This document shows, piece by piece, positions 19,557 through 30,253 of a DNA stretch of 64,000 nt. The translations under genes and the position numbers were made by a program. Below the pieces are notes generated by a model. It was not told where the DNA came from and did not search any database. It worked only from the letters and a program-made list of their open reading frames with translations. Positions within the stretch are counted from its first letter, which is position 1; the number at the start of each line of letters is the position of its first letter. Source of the DNA: Pseudogymnoascus destructans (Eukaryota; Ascomycota; Leotiomycetes; Thelebolales; Thelebolaceae); contig NW_020167525.1 in the NCBI RefSeq assembly GCF_001641265.1, forward strand, positions 970,501 through 1,034,500, given 5' to 3'.

Positions 19557-21593
19557 ATGTCCGGCTTAGACTTCCCAGGCAAAGTGGCGGTCGTCGCCAT
19601 TGCACTCATTGGACTCGTCTCAGCCTGGCTGATCCAGAGAGCTGCTGCTGGCCTGTCCAACCTGTTCTTCCACCCACTCGCTGCCTTTCCGGGGCCGAGG
19701 GCTGCAGCCTTTACAGCCTGGTACAAAACATATCAGGAGCTTTTTCTTGGCAGATCTTGGATTGATGTGCTCCAGGAGTTGCATACCAAGTATGGTACGT
19801 AAAGGAATGGATCGTGGGCTGGCCTGGTGCTTTGAAGCTGGCTGACTGGCAAGCAAGGCAAGATCATTCGTGTCGGTCCCAACGAGGTACGCGGTTCCTC
19901 CGTTTCATGTCTTACACTCTCCCTTACTTCCTGCCATTTGTGTTCATTTATTTGTATTTCCACAACTACATCTGGCGCCAAGAGATTGGGCCCCTTCCCC
20001 AGATTCACACGAGTCATGTTTCTGCGGGTACATGTTCTAACGGCATCTCTAGCTCCACTTCTCAGATCCGGCCGCATATAGTGAGATATACAGCAACAAT
20101 AATCGATGGAATAAGGAGGCCGATCTCTATCATAGCTTTGGGGAGGACCGCTCGTCGTTTGGATTTTTGACATATGCGGAATCCAAACAGCGCAAGGATG
20201 TCATGGCCCCCCTGTTCTCACGTCGAGCAATCTGTGAGCTCCAGGGCCTCGTGCAGGGCAATGTACGACCCCTCCCACCACGTTATTACCACCAGTAGCT
20301 TATTGGAGGCTAATTTGCATGCAGGTTGACCGATTATGCAAAATCCTCGCTGTTAACAACGCAGCTGGGAAATCGTCCGATCTTTTCTTTGGGCTCCGGT
20401 GTTTCACTATGGATACCATAACCTACTTTTGCTTCGCCAAGTCCCTAGACGCCCTCGCTGCGCCGGACTTCAAGGCCCCTATCATTGAAGCCATGGAGGC
20501 ATCCCTGCCGGCATTCGTCATGTTTAAGCACTTTAGTCTTATCCGTAAAGCAGTCTTCGCTATGCCACCATGGCTTAGCGTTCTCACCAGCCCACAGACT
20601 GCGGGATTAATACATCTCCAGCAACTGCTTGGTGCTCAGGTGAACGAGGTTGTGAAAAATCCCGACGCCTTAAAAGATTCGCCACATCGGATCATCTATC
20701 ATGAGCTACTCAGTACTAAAGCGAGCAAGGGGGAACCGCTTCCATCTACAGGTAGCCTGTACGAAGAAGCCCAGGCGTTGATGTTTGGTGGTGCTGACAC
20801 GACTGGTAATGCTCTAATGCTAGGGACATTCCACATGCTCGGATCCCCAGGTTACGTGGACAGGCTGAAGCAAGAGTTGTATAGCGCCTGGCCAGTTCTT
20901 GCGGAGCCTCCCAAATTGGAGGACTTGGAGAAGTTGCCATTCCTGGTGAGAACGCTCTATTCTATTTTATTGATTTGTCTAGCTAACGAAGCAAGACCTC
21001 TATAATCAAAGAATCCCTCCGCATCAGCCCTGGTGTCGCTTCTCCTTTACTCCGCATAGTCCCTGCCACTGGCGCCACCGTTACAGGTGCCTATATTCCT
21101 CCAGATGCAAGTCACACTTTTCCCTAGGCGATTATTTAACCACTGACGTTTTGCAGACCATTGTGGGCATGAGCGGTACTTTTGTCCACAGCTCCAAAGC
21201 AATCTTCAAGAACCCCGAAACATTTGATCCCGAGCGTTGGCTCAACAAGGACTCGGCATCCCTCGAGAAGTGGCTCGTTGCGTTCTCAAAGGGACCAAGG
21301 ATGTGCATGGGACAGAAGTACGTTCGGCGCTGTATACCCTTTGACTTGTTCCAGGATATGAAGCTAATGTAATGACAGTCTCGCGAACTGTGAGATGTAC
21401 CTCGCATTTGCTGCTCTCTTCCGACGCTTTGATCTAGAGCTAGATGGTACCAGGTAAGACATTATCCATGAAACCGAAGTGTGCAACTAACACGTTTTCT
21501 TCTAGCGTGGATGATCTGACCTGGAGGGAATGCTTCTTGCCACATTTCCGGGGACGGCATCTACAAGCTTTCTGCCGGCCCGTTGCGAACTAA
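19557..21593 (+). CDS. Cytochrome P450 monooxygenase within the biotin cluster
   Basis: Eight exons (19557-19794, 19858-19886, 20053-20262, 20325-20945, 20996-21106, 21157-21317, 21379-21453, 21506-21593) join in frame to 510 aa. An N-terminal membrane anchor (VAVVAIALIGLVSAWLI) is followed by the proline hinge FPGPRAAAF. Core motifs are intact: the I-helix GGADTT (about 314-319), the K-helix ESLR (372-375), PERW (428-431) and the heme loop FSKGPRMCMG with the thiolate Cys453. Intron 5 (21107-21156) uses a GC-AG border (GAT|GCAAGT...TTGCAG|ACC), which alone keeps the conserved IPPD-TIV block in frame. The enzyme would sit in the ER and oxidise a hydrophobic substrate. Its place between bioB and bioDA invites comparison with bacterial BioI, a P450 that cleaves fatty chains to pimeloyl units, but the sequence looks like an ordinary fungal microsomal P450, so the link is inference. 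Confidence 0.92.
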
Positions 21594-22048
21594 GCATCTG
21601 CCTTGCGCCAAATCCCATCCGACGATATAGGGTGTGCGAGACGAGGGAATCTACAGTGCCAACCTACCCACGCCACCTTCATTTCACTTCGGATCCAAAA
21701 GTTATTTTTGATCTGCACTTTGATTTTATTCTGCACTTGCAGCGAGCGAGCACAGCGTTCCACTCGCGAGTTATTGCCTCTTGACGAAAAGTTATACCCA
21801 TTGTGGCATTTCTCCATACAAAATTTTAGATGAGGAGACCACAATATTATGATAGGACGAACAACGAGAATCCTCATATCACCGTTGCGTATTGTTCCCG
21901 TTTCTGTCCCGTGCAGGCACCACCTAGATTTCAGGTCGCACGAATCACACACAATAAGACCGATGATCACACCGGGCAGTGCAACGACGGCACAGTATCG
22001 TATGAGTACATGGCTCATGCCTCTTGATAAATCTAAAATCCCATATGT
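21594..22048. other. Convergent spacer between the P450 and bioDA
   Basis: A 455-bp tail-to-tail region expected to hold both 3' UTRs. I see no gene, repeat or RNA. Confidence 0.5.
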
Positions 22049-24570
22049 CTACAGCGCTTGGATCACCCGCTCCTCAATCCCCCTCACAACATCTATCGTT
22101 GTGGTTTGGCTCGCCATCACATAAAATACATTCCCCAGCACGCGCGAGTGGATCCCAAACCCTCCCTCAACGCGGGAGAGCGCAGATTGCAGCCCTATCG
22201 CTGCGGTGGATGTGTATCCTGCGGGTGATGTAAGCATGTTTCCAAATGAGGCATATAAATGGGAGAAATAAACGGAGATGGGGACATACCAGGGTTCTCA
22301 TCCTGTAGCTTAATAGCAAGCACAGACCCGAGCGCAACCACACTTTCTACCTCTCCGTGGCGTGATACACTGTCTAGGAACGTTGGCGACCACATACTCC
22401 ACACCCCTACCTTTCCACCCAGTACACTATCCACTTTCGTCTTCCCCCACGGTGCCCTGAATGCCTCCCACTCCTCTCCACCCTCAATCCGCAACAACTC
22501 CTTCACCGACGCCTCGGCCACTGCGCACCCAACCGCATGGGCTGTGTAACTGTGTCCATGCAGAAGCGCGTCGCGTTTCTCGTCCCCAAGAAATACGTCG
22601 TAGATGGATTCGCTCGCGACGGTGGCGGCGAGCGGGACAAGTCCACCAGTAAGTAGCTTTGCGTGCACCGAGATGTCCGGTTGGGTACCAAGAAGGGTGG
22701 AAGGGCTAAAGGGGCCGAGGCGGGTGATGCCTGTGAAGACTTCGTCGAAGAGGATGGGTAGGCCGGTCCAGTTGTTTGGGTCGGTTGGGGCAGGGGAGGC
22801 GGAGAATAGGGAGTGCGAGTCGCGGATGGTGTTTATGAGGGTGCGTTGGAAGAGGGGGTCGCTGGGAGGGTCAGTAGGTGTGTGAAAATGGAGGGGTTAA
22901 TGGGAACTTACACAAGGAGCATGCCGCCTGCACCGAGCATGATGGGCTCCATGACTAGCGCGCCGAAGGTCTTTCCTTCCACGCGAACAAGCCGGTCGAG
23001 TGTTTCGAGAATATGCTTCCTATACGTCTCCGCAGCAGGCGACCCATCTCGGGCCTCCATATCAAAAACCTCATCCAGCGACTTAAACCTCATCGCCGGT
23101 CCAAACTCCCTCTCACCCACCTCGGGCGGCTCAACCACCCACTCCCCCTCCTTCATCTTAACCTGCGGGAAATCAAACCAGTGACCACGCCCACGATACC
23201 AATGCACACGCTCATTATACGTCGACGGCTCCGAGCAATCCATCGCCCCAATGGTGTCTCCGTGATAACTCCCCTTCAGCCCAATAACACCCACCTCCTG
23301 CGAATCCCCATACCCATACCGCACCGACGCAGCCGTCAGCGCCATCTTAACCGCTACCTCCACGCCTGTGCTCCCATTGTCGGAGTAGAATACCCGCTGC
23401 ATCCGCGGATTCTGTAGGTTTTCCAGCAATAGCTCCGCCAGCGCGAGGGCCGGCTCATGAATAGCTGATGCGAACATTATGTGGCCATAGCGGCCGGCGG
23501 CGTTGGCAGCGGCGAGGGAGAGAGCGGGGTTACCGTGCCCGAGGCCCTGCGTCCACCAGGATGCGGAGCCGTCGAGGGTGGGTTGCAGGACGATCTCGGA
23601 GGATGGGGGTGAGACGGTCTGGAAGAAGTCGCCGTGGGCGGAGTCGACGGTCATGAGTTTCTCAGGGGTGATGCCGCGGTGCTGTGTGAAGGGGTACCAG
23701 ATGTGTTTGTGAGCTTTGTCGGCCATTGAGTCGAGCCTGTCGAGGCGGGAGGTGTGAGAGGTGGAGAGGGAGGTTGCCATGTCGATAACGGATTTGCGCT
23801 CGCTCATTTCGAGGTAGTAGTCTCCCATGCGCGCCTGATCGGTCTCCCGGTTGCTCTCCTGTGGCGGGGGTGGGGGGAGTGAGAGCACCGATATGCCACG
23901 CTCGCCAAAGTAGTCGCGTAGATACTCATGGTTCTGATATTGCTCATCCTCGAATAGTAGAACGGAGTTGAGGTCGTAGCCCCTGATATGGAGGGATTCG
24001 AATGCCGAGATGGATGACGAGATGCCTCCAAGGCGATGATCACCAACTAATAAGACTGGCAAACGTAGGGGTCTGTATAGATCCGCCTGTGAGCTCCCAG
24101 ACGGCGTAGGAGAATGCACTCCACCAGCTGTCTCGACAAGCAGCGTCCCCTTTCCATCCTGAGAAAACGACGTCAGGTGCGCCTGGATCTTTTCCCGAAT
24201 TGACGAATCAGAGAGCGGCTAGAAAGTGATTAGCAAGTTGATATCACTGACTCATAAATTCTTCTTCTCGGCATCTTACAGTAGCGCCCCTCGCGGCAAT
24301 ATGGGGGCTCACGGGCTCTCCGAACTGAAATAACGTCTTTGTCTTCGTGCTCGGCGAGAACCGCGCGAGGTGTCCATCATCGGCGTCGTCAAGCGGGCCC
24401 GTCGACACCGGCTTCAGGTACCAGACGGGTTCCTGAGGGAAAGCGCGATGTAGCGCACCGCACAAGATGGTCGACATGACCGTCTTGCCAACACCAGTAT
24501 TCGCGCCATAGATCTGATATGCGCGCAACGAGCGCCGCAAGATAGATCCCGTGATTCCAGAGGCGGGCAT
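22049..24570 (-). CDS. bioDA: Bifunctional dethiobiotin synthetase / DAPA aminotransferase
   Basis: It catalyses two consecutive steps, KAPA to 7,8-diaminopelargonate and then to dethiobiotin, as in other Pezizomycotina and plants where the two enzymes are fused. Four exons (24570-24280, 24218-22912, 22861-22290, 22218-22049) give 779 aa with consistent phases. The N-terminal BioD part has the P-loop GANTGVGKT (about 22-30), LKPVSTG and LLVETAGGV. The C-terminal class III aminotransferase starts near KAHKHIWYPFTQH and has GHGNPAL, DNGSTGVEVAVKMAL, YHGDTIGAMD, LPILFDEVFTGITRLG and the PLP lysine near 600 in SVHAKLLTGGL. A basic N-terminus (ILRRSLRAYQ) may act in mitochondrial import. It is divergent from bioF with a 494-bp shared promoter. 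All key residues I looked for are present. Confidence 0.96.
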
Positions 24571-25064
24571 GCTGGTGGTTGGTGGTTGGTGGTTGGTGGT
24601 GTTCGGTGTTCGGTGGTGTTCGGTGTTCGGTGGTCGGTGGTCGGTGGTCGGCCGCCCTGTGATCGGCTACTAGGAACAAATCGTACGGGGTCAGGATCTC
24701 GCCGCCAACCATCAACCGCCGAGATATTTTACAGCGCAATATAACTTTGGCTTTGCTCGAGATGGTCGTATTTAATCAACCCCAACGCTTTTTTGTTGTT
24801 GTTTTGTATACACATGCATATACCCACCCCTAGTTCCCCTATATCCACATTATTATCGTTAAAAGTCGGTTCGCGGGGCTAATGCTCGGCTACGAACGGC
24901 AGCTCCATGATGTCTAAAATATAAAATATGGGCCTCTATCCACTCTCCACTCTCCACCCCGCGGTCCAGACAAAAACGACATCCATATAGCTACCATATA
25001 TCCATCCGAAGTCCATCCTTCCCTCCCTCCCCCTCTAAGTCCGCCATCCCTCCCCCTAATCACC
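24571..25064. promoter_or_regulatory. Shared bioDA-bioF bidirectional promoter
   Basis: A 494-bp spacer between the two divergent start codons. Next to the bioDA ATG (24573-24652) it carries a GGTGGTTGGTGGTGTTCGG-type G/T-rich simple repeat. In the middle are two CCCCT elements (24827-24831, 24836-24840), and the bioF side is pyrimidine-rich up to the ATG. The two genes act in consecutive steps, so co-regulation through this region is likely. Confidence 0.6.
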
Positions 25065-26421
25065 ATGGCCGACCCCCCAGCCGACGCCCTCGCAACCTCC
25101 ATGCGCCTCAACCTCTCCAAGCGCGCCGCCAATTCTTCCCTCCGTGCCCTCACCCTCTCCCCTCCCACCTCCACCGACTTCTCCTCCAACGATTTCCTCT
25201 CTCTCTCTTCGTCCCCAAGCCTCCACGCCTCCTTCCTTGCCCACTTCCCCTCCTCACCCCAACGCCTTGGTAGCGGCGGTTCCCGCCTCCTCGACGGGAA
25301 CAGCTCCTACGCAGAAAACCTCGAGTCCGATATCGCCTCCTTCCACGGCGCCGAGGCCGGCTGCCTCTTCAACGCCGGCTTCGATGCCAATGCGGGCTTC
25401 TTCGCGTGCGTGCCCCAACCAGGCGACGTAGTCGTCTATGACGCTGCCATTCACGCCAGCGTGCACGAAGGGATGCGACTCTCACGTGCTGGAGTCCGCC
25501 TACCCTTCCGGCACAACGACGTCCAGGATCTGAAGCACGTGCTTGAGAGGGTCCTGGCAGGGGATGCGCTCGTGAGGACGGGGAAGCGGAGCGTCTTCCT
25601 CGCGGTGGAGAGTCTGTATAGTATGGATGGCGACGTAGCACCGCTTGCTGCGATTGTGGAAGCTGTAGAGAGGCTGCTGCCCATGGGAAATGGGAAGATC
25701 ATCGTTGACGAGGCGCATTCAACTGGCCTATATGGCGAGAATGGGCGGGGGGTTGTGTGTAGTCTTGGCCTCGAACGACGGGTATTTGCGCGCCTACATA
25801 CGTTCGGGAAAGCGCTGGCGTGTAATGGAGGTATGCTCCTATTCCCGCCGGCTGACTAACGTTCGCTGAGCTGATGATGGTGTGAAGCGATTATGCTCTG
25901 CTCGCCGTTGGCGCGGGAGTATCTGATTAACTATGCGCGCCCGCTCATCTACACGACCTTCATGTCCTACCCCTCACTCGTAGCTATCCGCACCGTTTAT
26001 GATCTCATGATAGACGGTGGAACTGTCGCTGTACGTTTCCCCCTTGCTTTTGCCCTCCCCATTACTCACACCTATCCAGCCTGCGGCGCATATGTGGGCG
26101 CTGGTATCGCACCTTCACAGACACCTCCTTGCCCTCTCGCTACCACCCTCAAACCGCCTCCTACATATCCCGTATCTCTGTCCGGAATCCCCTATTTTCT
26201 CGCTGCTGACACCGAGGCCACGCGACTTGGCGAGGGAGTGCCAGGCGGCGGGGTTTATGGTACGCGCTATTGTTACACCGACTGTGCCGGTGGGAGGGGA
26301 GAGGGTAAGGGTTTGTTTGCATGCGGGTAACAGTTTTGAGGAGGTGGAGAGGTTAGTGGGTGTTGTAGGGAAGTGGGCGAGGAGGATGGAGGCGGAGGGG
26401 GCAGAGAAAGCAAGGTTATAG
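25065..26421 (+). CDS. bioF: KAPA synthase (8-amino-7-oxononanoate synthase), peroxisomal
   Basis: A PLP-dependent alpha-oxoamine synthase that condenses pimeloyl-CoA with alanine, the first committed step of biotin synthesis. Three exons (25065-25830, 25888-26030, 26080-26421) with 57- and 49-nt introns give 416 aa. Conserved blocks are DFSSNDFLSLSSSPS, RLGSGGSRLLDGNSSYAENLE, FLAVESLYSMDGD, IIVDEAHSTGLYGENGRG and the PLP lysine K249 in HTFGKALACNG. The C-terminus ends in ARL, a PTS1-type tripeptide. Peroxisomal BioF has been reported in Aspergillus and fits use of pimeloyl-CoA from beta-oxidation. The gene looks intact. Confidence 0.96.
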
Positions 26422-26604
26422 ATGGGAATTGTACAATAGGGGATACGTATAAACCGCGGCAAACAAAAAGCGAAGGTACAGGATATATAAAGAGACATAT
26501 GAACAGCCACAAGCAAAAAACGAAAGCGGAAACCCCCGAATTTTCTGAAGAATAATCACATCTTCAATCCATCAATTATTCGCAAATCTCTCACAGTCTC
26601 TACA

Positions 26605-27299
26605 TGGCAGTCTCGGGGTCCCGACCGACGAGAAGGCAAACCAATCGTCGTGTTAATGACAGGCCTTGGGAGTACTATCGACGAATGGGTGGCCGTACGA
26701 CGACTAATTGAACCGTTTTCACGGGTTTTGTTTTACGATCGATCGGGATTGGGGAGAAGCGAAGGACCAGCCAATGCTCCAAAAGCTATCAACGCCATTT
26801 CTATAGCTACCAAGCTCAACACCCTCCTCAAAAACACGAGCGTTAATCCACCGTATGTTATACTGTGTCATACGCGAGGTGGCATTACAGCAAGAGAGTT
26901 CCTGCATTTATGGCCCAATGATGTTGCGGGAATGGTATTCGTGGATGCGAACCAGGAGAATACGTTTCTCATCATGATGACTTCCCTTCGCCAGGTTTCG
27001 AAGCGACGTTAACTGGCATTGATTACTACGAGATTACGGGTAGTAAAGCAAACACTGCGCTGTCGAAAGAAGAGTTTCAGACTGTGTTGGATGTACAAGG
27101 AAGACCTTCAACCGGGATCACTTCAACGGCGGAGGAGGCAGGTGCAAAAGGAGATCCCCCGATTCTGGCAGCAAAGAAGCAGCTTCAAAACCAAGCTTTG
27201 GGAAACAGGCCTGTCAGTGTTATCCACGCCAACACAGCCCGAGATTTCCAGCGGCTGTATGAAGCTGGTATTAAGGGTCATAACCCTAGCCCTTGCTAG
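26605..27299 (+). pseudogene. Alpha/beta-hydrolase remnant
   Basis: The first frame has the oxyanion/strand region GKPIVVLMTGLGSTIDEW and FYDRSGLGRSEG, typical of epoxide-hydrolase-like alpha/beta hydrolases, and reaches NDVAGMVFVDANQE. Then a one-base shift near 26960-26975 moves the reading to another frame, which continues to 27299. The nucleophile elbow, normally GxSxG, reads CHTRGG, so the first glycine and the catalytic serine are replaced. The cap and the catalytic Asp/His region are not recognisable. It is probably a dead gene fragment. It is the same broad fold class as bacterial BioH but shows no specific similarity to it. Confidence 0.6.
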
Positions 27300-27720
27300 A
27301 TATGTACGTGTATCGCAATAATAACGAATGATATTCAGTATATAATGGTTGGCTAGCTATTGATATCTCTCTCTTTCTGCAATGGAGCTGGCGGCTTAAC
27401 TCCCGTTCTTGAAGGGTTGACGTGGATTCCTGGCGGGAAAAGAACTGTGAAAATCGCAAGATACTGGCACCATCTCAGATCTTTCGAGTTGTATAGTTCA
27501 TTTTTGCAACTGTTGCAGGAGTGCCACTTTTGTCCGCTAAAGTCTTATCAGCAAACTCGATTCCAGCATCCATGAACTTGTTTATGTCGAATTATAGCAG
27601 ACATCACCCACGTAACACAGTTCTGTTCGGGGCCTGCATCTTTTTGAGGGACTGGGCTGGACTGAAGACGTGTCGGTATTTCTGATATTTCAACTCAGTT
27701 CGGAATCTTTCCGATCATTA
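27300..27720. other. Intergenic, nothing recognised
   Basis: About 420 bp between the hydrolase remnant and a minus-strand remnant. Short frames only; no repeats or RNA genes seen. Confidence 0.4.
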
Positions 27721-27981
27721 TCAAGCTGAGCAAGCTGCCACTAACGGTTGGGTTGCTCCGGAATATCCATTCATGGCTCGGATTATGATCCACCCTGGTT
27801 TCTGGATCTGCCTGGCTGTATCACTGACATCGAATGTGTAGCAATCAGGCTCCTTGTAGACTTTAGGTGAGATGAGAATCCCCCAATGGTATGCCGCGTA
27901 GCCCAGTCGCTGTCTGTTCCCCCCGAGTGAAAGGGCACCACGATAGTGAATCGAGACGAATGCCCGGCGTTTATTGCTCAT
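27721..27981 (-). pseudogene. Fragment of a small fungal hypothetical protein (DUF6914-like)
   Basis: From the ATG at 27981 about 86 residues read MSNKRRAFVSIHYRGALSLG, then YAAYHWGILISPK and a short tail with GWIIIRAMNG. Small fungal proteins with a Y-H-W-x-L/I-L/I-x-x-P-K block share this look; I recall this as DUF6914 but am not certain. The open frame extends upstream to 28182 without similarity. The product is shorter than I would expect for the family, so it may be truncated. No function is known. Confidence 0.35.
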
Positions 27982-28692
27982 CCTTTTGATGGTGTGATAT
28001 TTGTCGAGATATTTTTCGTCGCTAATAACTCCACCAGCGCTTAAATCAACTAACAGACACTCGTGCCGCCTAAAAGTCTGATGAGGGATTGCCTTTGCCG
28101 AGAATCTATACCAACTATTTAAGATGATAGGACTTGTCTCTTTACCTCTATTTATGAGTAGCTGGCTTGTTGATTGCAGCACTAAGTGATTAGATGCCTC
28201 CTTTGAACACTTATCGGACGGCTGTGCATATCAGGCAACACAGGCGGTCACAGAGTAAGAAACGCACAAGCCTAGACTCCGACTCCTCTAATAGTTAAGC
28301 GTGACAATTAGACTTCAAAGACTCCTCAAGCTATAATGGAGGAGCTTGGTTTTCAAACAGAGCATATTAAGAACCGTGCTGTACGACACCAGAATAGCTC
28401 TCCTAGCTCAATTAATGACGTACTAAGCCAGCTTGCTAAAGGAGCTTAGGTTATGATGCATTCTACTGTTCTACTTAAGGCAGAAGTTAAGGCTCTACAA
28501 GTAGCAAATGAACAGAAACAGAGGAGGGAAAGGAAGCGCAAGAGGCGTATAATGCAAGGGGGTAGTCTCTCTATACAAAAGGGGGAGGATATCCTTGAGA
28601 GTGCTAAGGTTGAAGCTCAAGTCCATACGGAGGTGGCTAGTGAGAGTAGTCGGCAGTTGGGTTCTAACAGTGTTGGCAGTAGTATTTGACCA

Positions 28693-29116
28693 ACGTACAT
28701 GTATAACGAACCGGCCAAACAAGCGAACCGGCCAATCCATTTTATACCTTAAATCACGAATTTCATAACTTAATATCTCAACAACCCTTTAATAATAAGT
28801 TATAAAAATATGTACTTAGCCTTTTATAAGCATTTAAAGTACTCTATTTGATTTTTAAAGCAATTAGTATTGTAGTTATTAAGATACTAAGAATTAGGTC
28901 AAAAGTGGGGGCTAAAACTCAATATCTTAATAACTACAATACTAATTGCTTTAAAAATCAAATAGAGTACTTTAAATGCTTATAAAAGTCTAAGTACATA
29001 TTTTTATAACTTATTATTAAAGGGTTGTTGAGATATTAAGTTATGAAATTCGTGATTTAAGGTGTAAAATAGATTGGCCAGTTCGCTTGTTTGGCCGGTT
29101 CGTTATACATGTACGT
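28693..29116. mobile_element. Palindromic MITE with Fot1-type termini
   Basis: A 424-bp element whose two halves are an almost perfect inverted repeat of about 200 bp around a short AATTAGGTCAAAAGTGGGGG-like centre. It starts ACGTACATGTATAACG and ends with the complement CGTTATACATGTACGT. The same 16-bp terminus closes the Fot1/pogo element at 33905, so this is probably a non-autonomous, foldback derivative mobilised by that family. A TA follows the right end; the left flank reads CA. It is inserted about 25 bp inside the hAT left end and probably inactivates that end. Confidence 0.85.
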
Positions 29117-29204
29117 TACTAGCTATTGCAATATTATTTGCAGTGCAATAGTAAAAACTACGATATTGTTGCAGTGCAATATTCAAAATTACCTATCGCA
29201 ATAT

Positions 29205-30140
29205 TGTCATACTGACATTCGTTGCACTCAGTTTGCTATCAAACTCAAGAGCAAACTTAGAAATCTCCTCCTCAAACCTACAAGTCACCATACATATCTT
29301 GGCTTATCACACCAACAACAGAAGCAATACTACTCAACGATTGCTGCAAACTCTTCTACTACATCTGTTTATGCTACATACATCACAGCATATCATTTGG
29401 ACACTCATTGAACAAGTTATTAAGAAAATCTCCTCCTTAAGGGGGTGGGCCAATACTACCACATGGCATATCTCTACCAACTAGAGGCCTAGGAACATGA
29501 ACGATAGCTCTAGAAGCTTCTACAACCCTCTATGATTCATTACACGTCATCGCTCCTTAGTTACCCACAAGATTGGTTAAGTTATGACATAATTTGTCTA
29601 TAGGTACTCTGACCTTGGACCTCCTTTTCACTTCCTATAGGCTAGGAACCCAGGAGATGGTTCTATGGGATTCTCTTACGTTCACTACATGATTAGCAAG
29701 CTAGTTGTGGGTCGCACTTGATTTCTAATACATTTACCAAGCCTGGTTAGTCATGGAAAGTCATGGAAAATGAGAGAACTACACTCCTTTGGCATAAATA
29801 GGATTGCCCTTTCCTTAAGAAAGGGCAAGCAGACAATACAGTAAATCGACTATCACATACTTCCACGTCTTTTACAAGCTTCCAAGCATTGATCTTGTTA
29901 TTCTCTGTTTTTGAAAAGTCAGTGAGGTGCTAACCTCTGACTTACCCCTGAGTTCTCAAACTCAACATTTGTTGCAACTTGTCTAAACCACTTCACCACA
30001 TCATACACCTGATTGCTGCGTTGTGGAATAGTCTAAGCTACAACCCTTTGGCTCTGTTTCCTAAGACAGTGTGTTGTCTTAGTAAATTCATCCCTTCCTT
30101 GGGTGGCTAGATTCTCATATCTGGTGCACCCACCATTACA
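29205..30140 (+). repeat. Solo LTR, subfamily A, copy 2
   Basis: A 936-bp LTR with TGTCAT...ATTACA borders and a 5-bp target duplication AATAT (29200-29204, 30141-30145). It differs from copy 1 by only a handful of bases. It is inserted in the hAT element upstream of its transposase gene. Confidence 0.95.
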
Positions 30141-30253
30141 AATATATGACTAGGATATTGCAATATTAACAGGGTATGAGATAGAGTTTTCACCGATCTC
30201 TTGTCCTGTAGAAATTGAAGCCTTTAATGTAAATACTATTGTATCAAGACAAA

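Noticed and set aside
26605..27299. A BioH-like esterase completing the biotin cluster
   Set aside because: The nucleophile elbow is lost (CHTRGG), the frame is broken and nothing but the general fold is shared.
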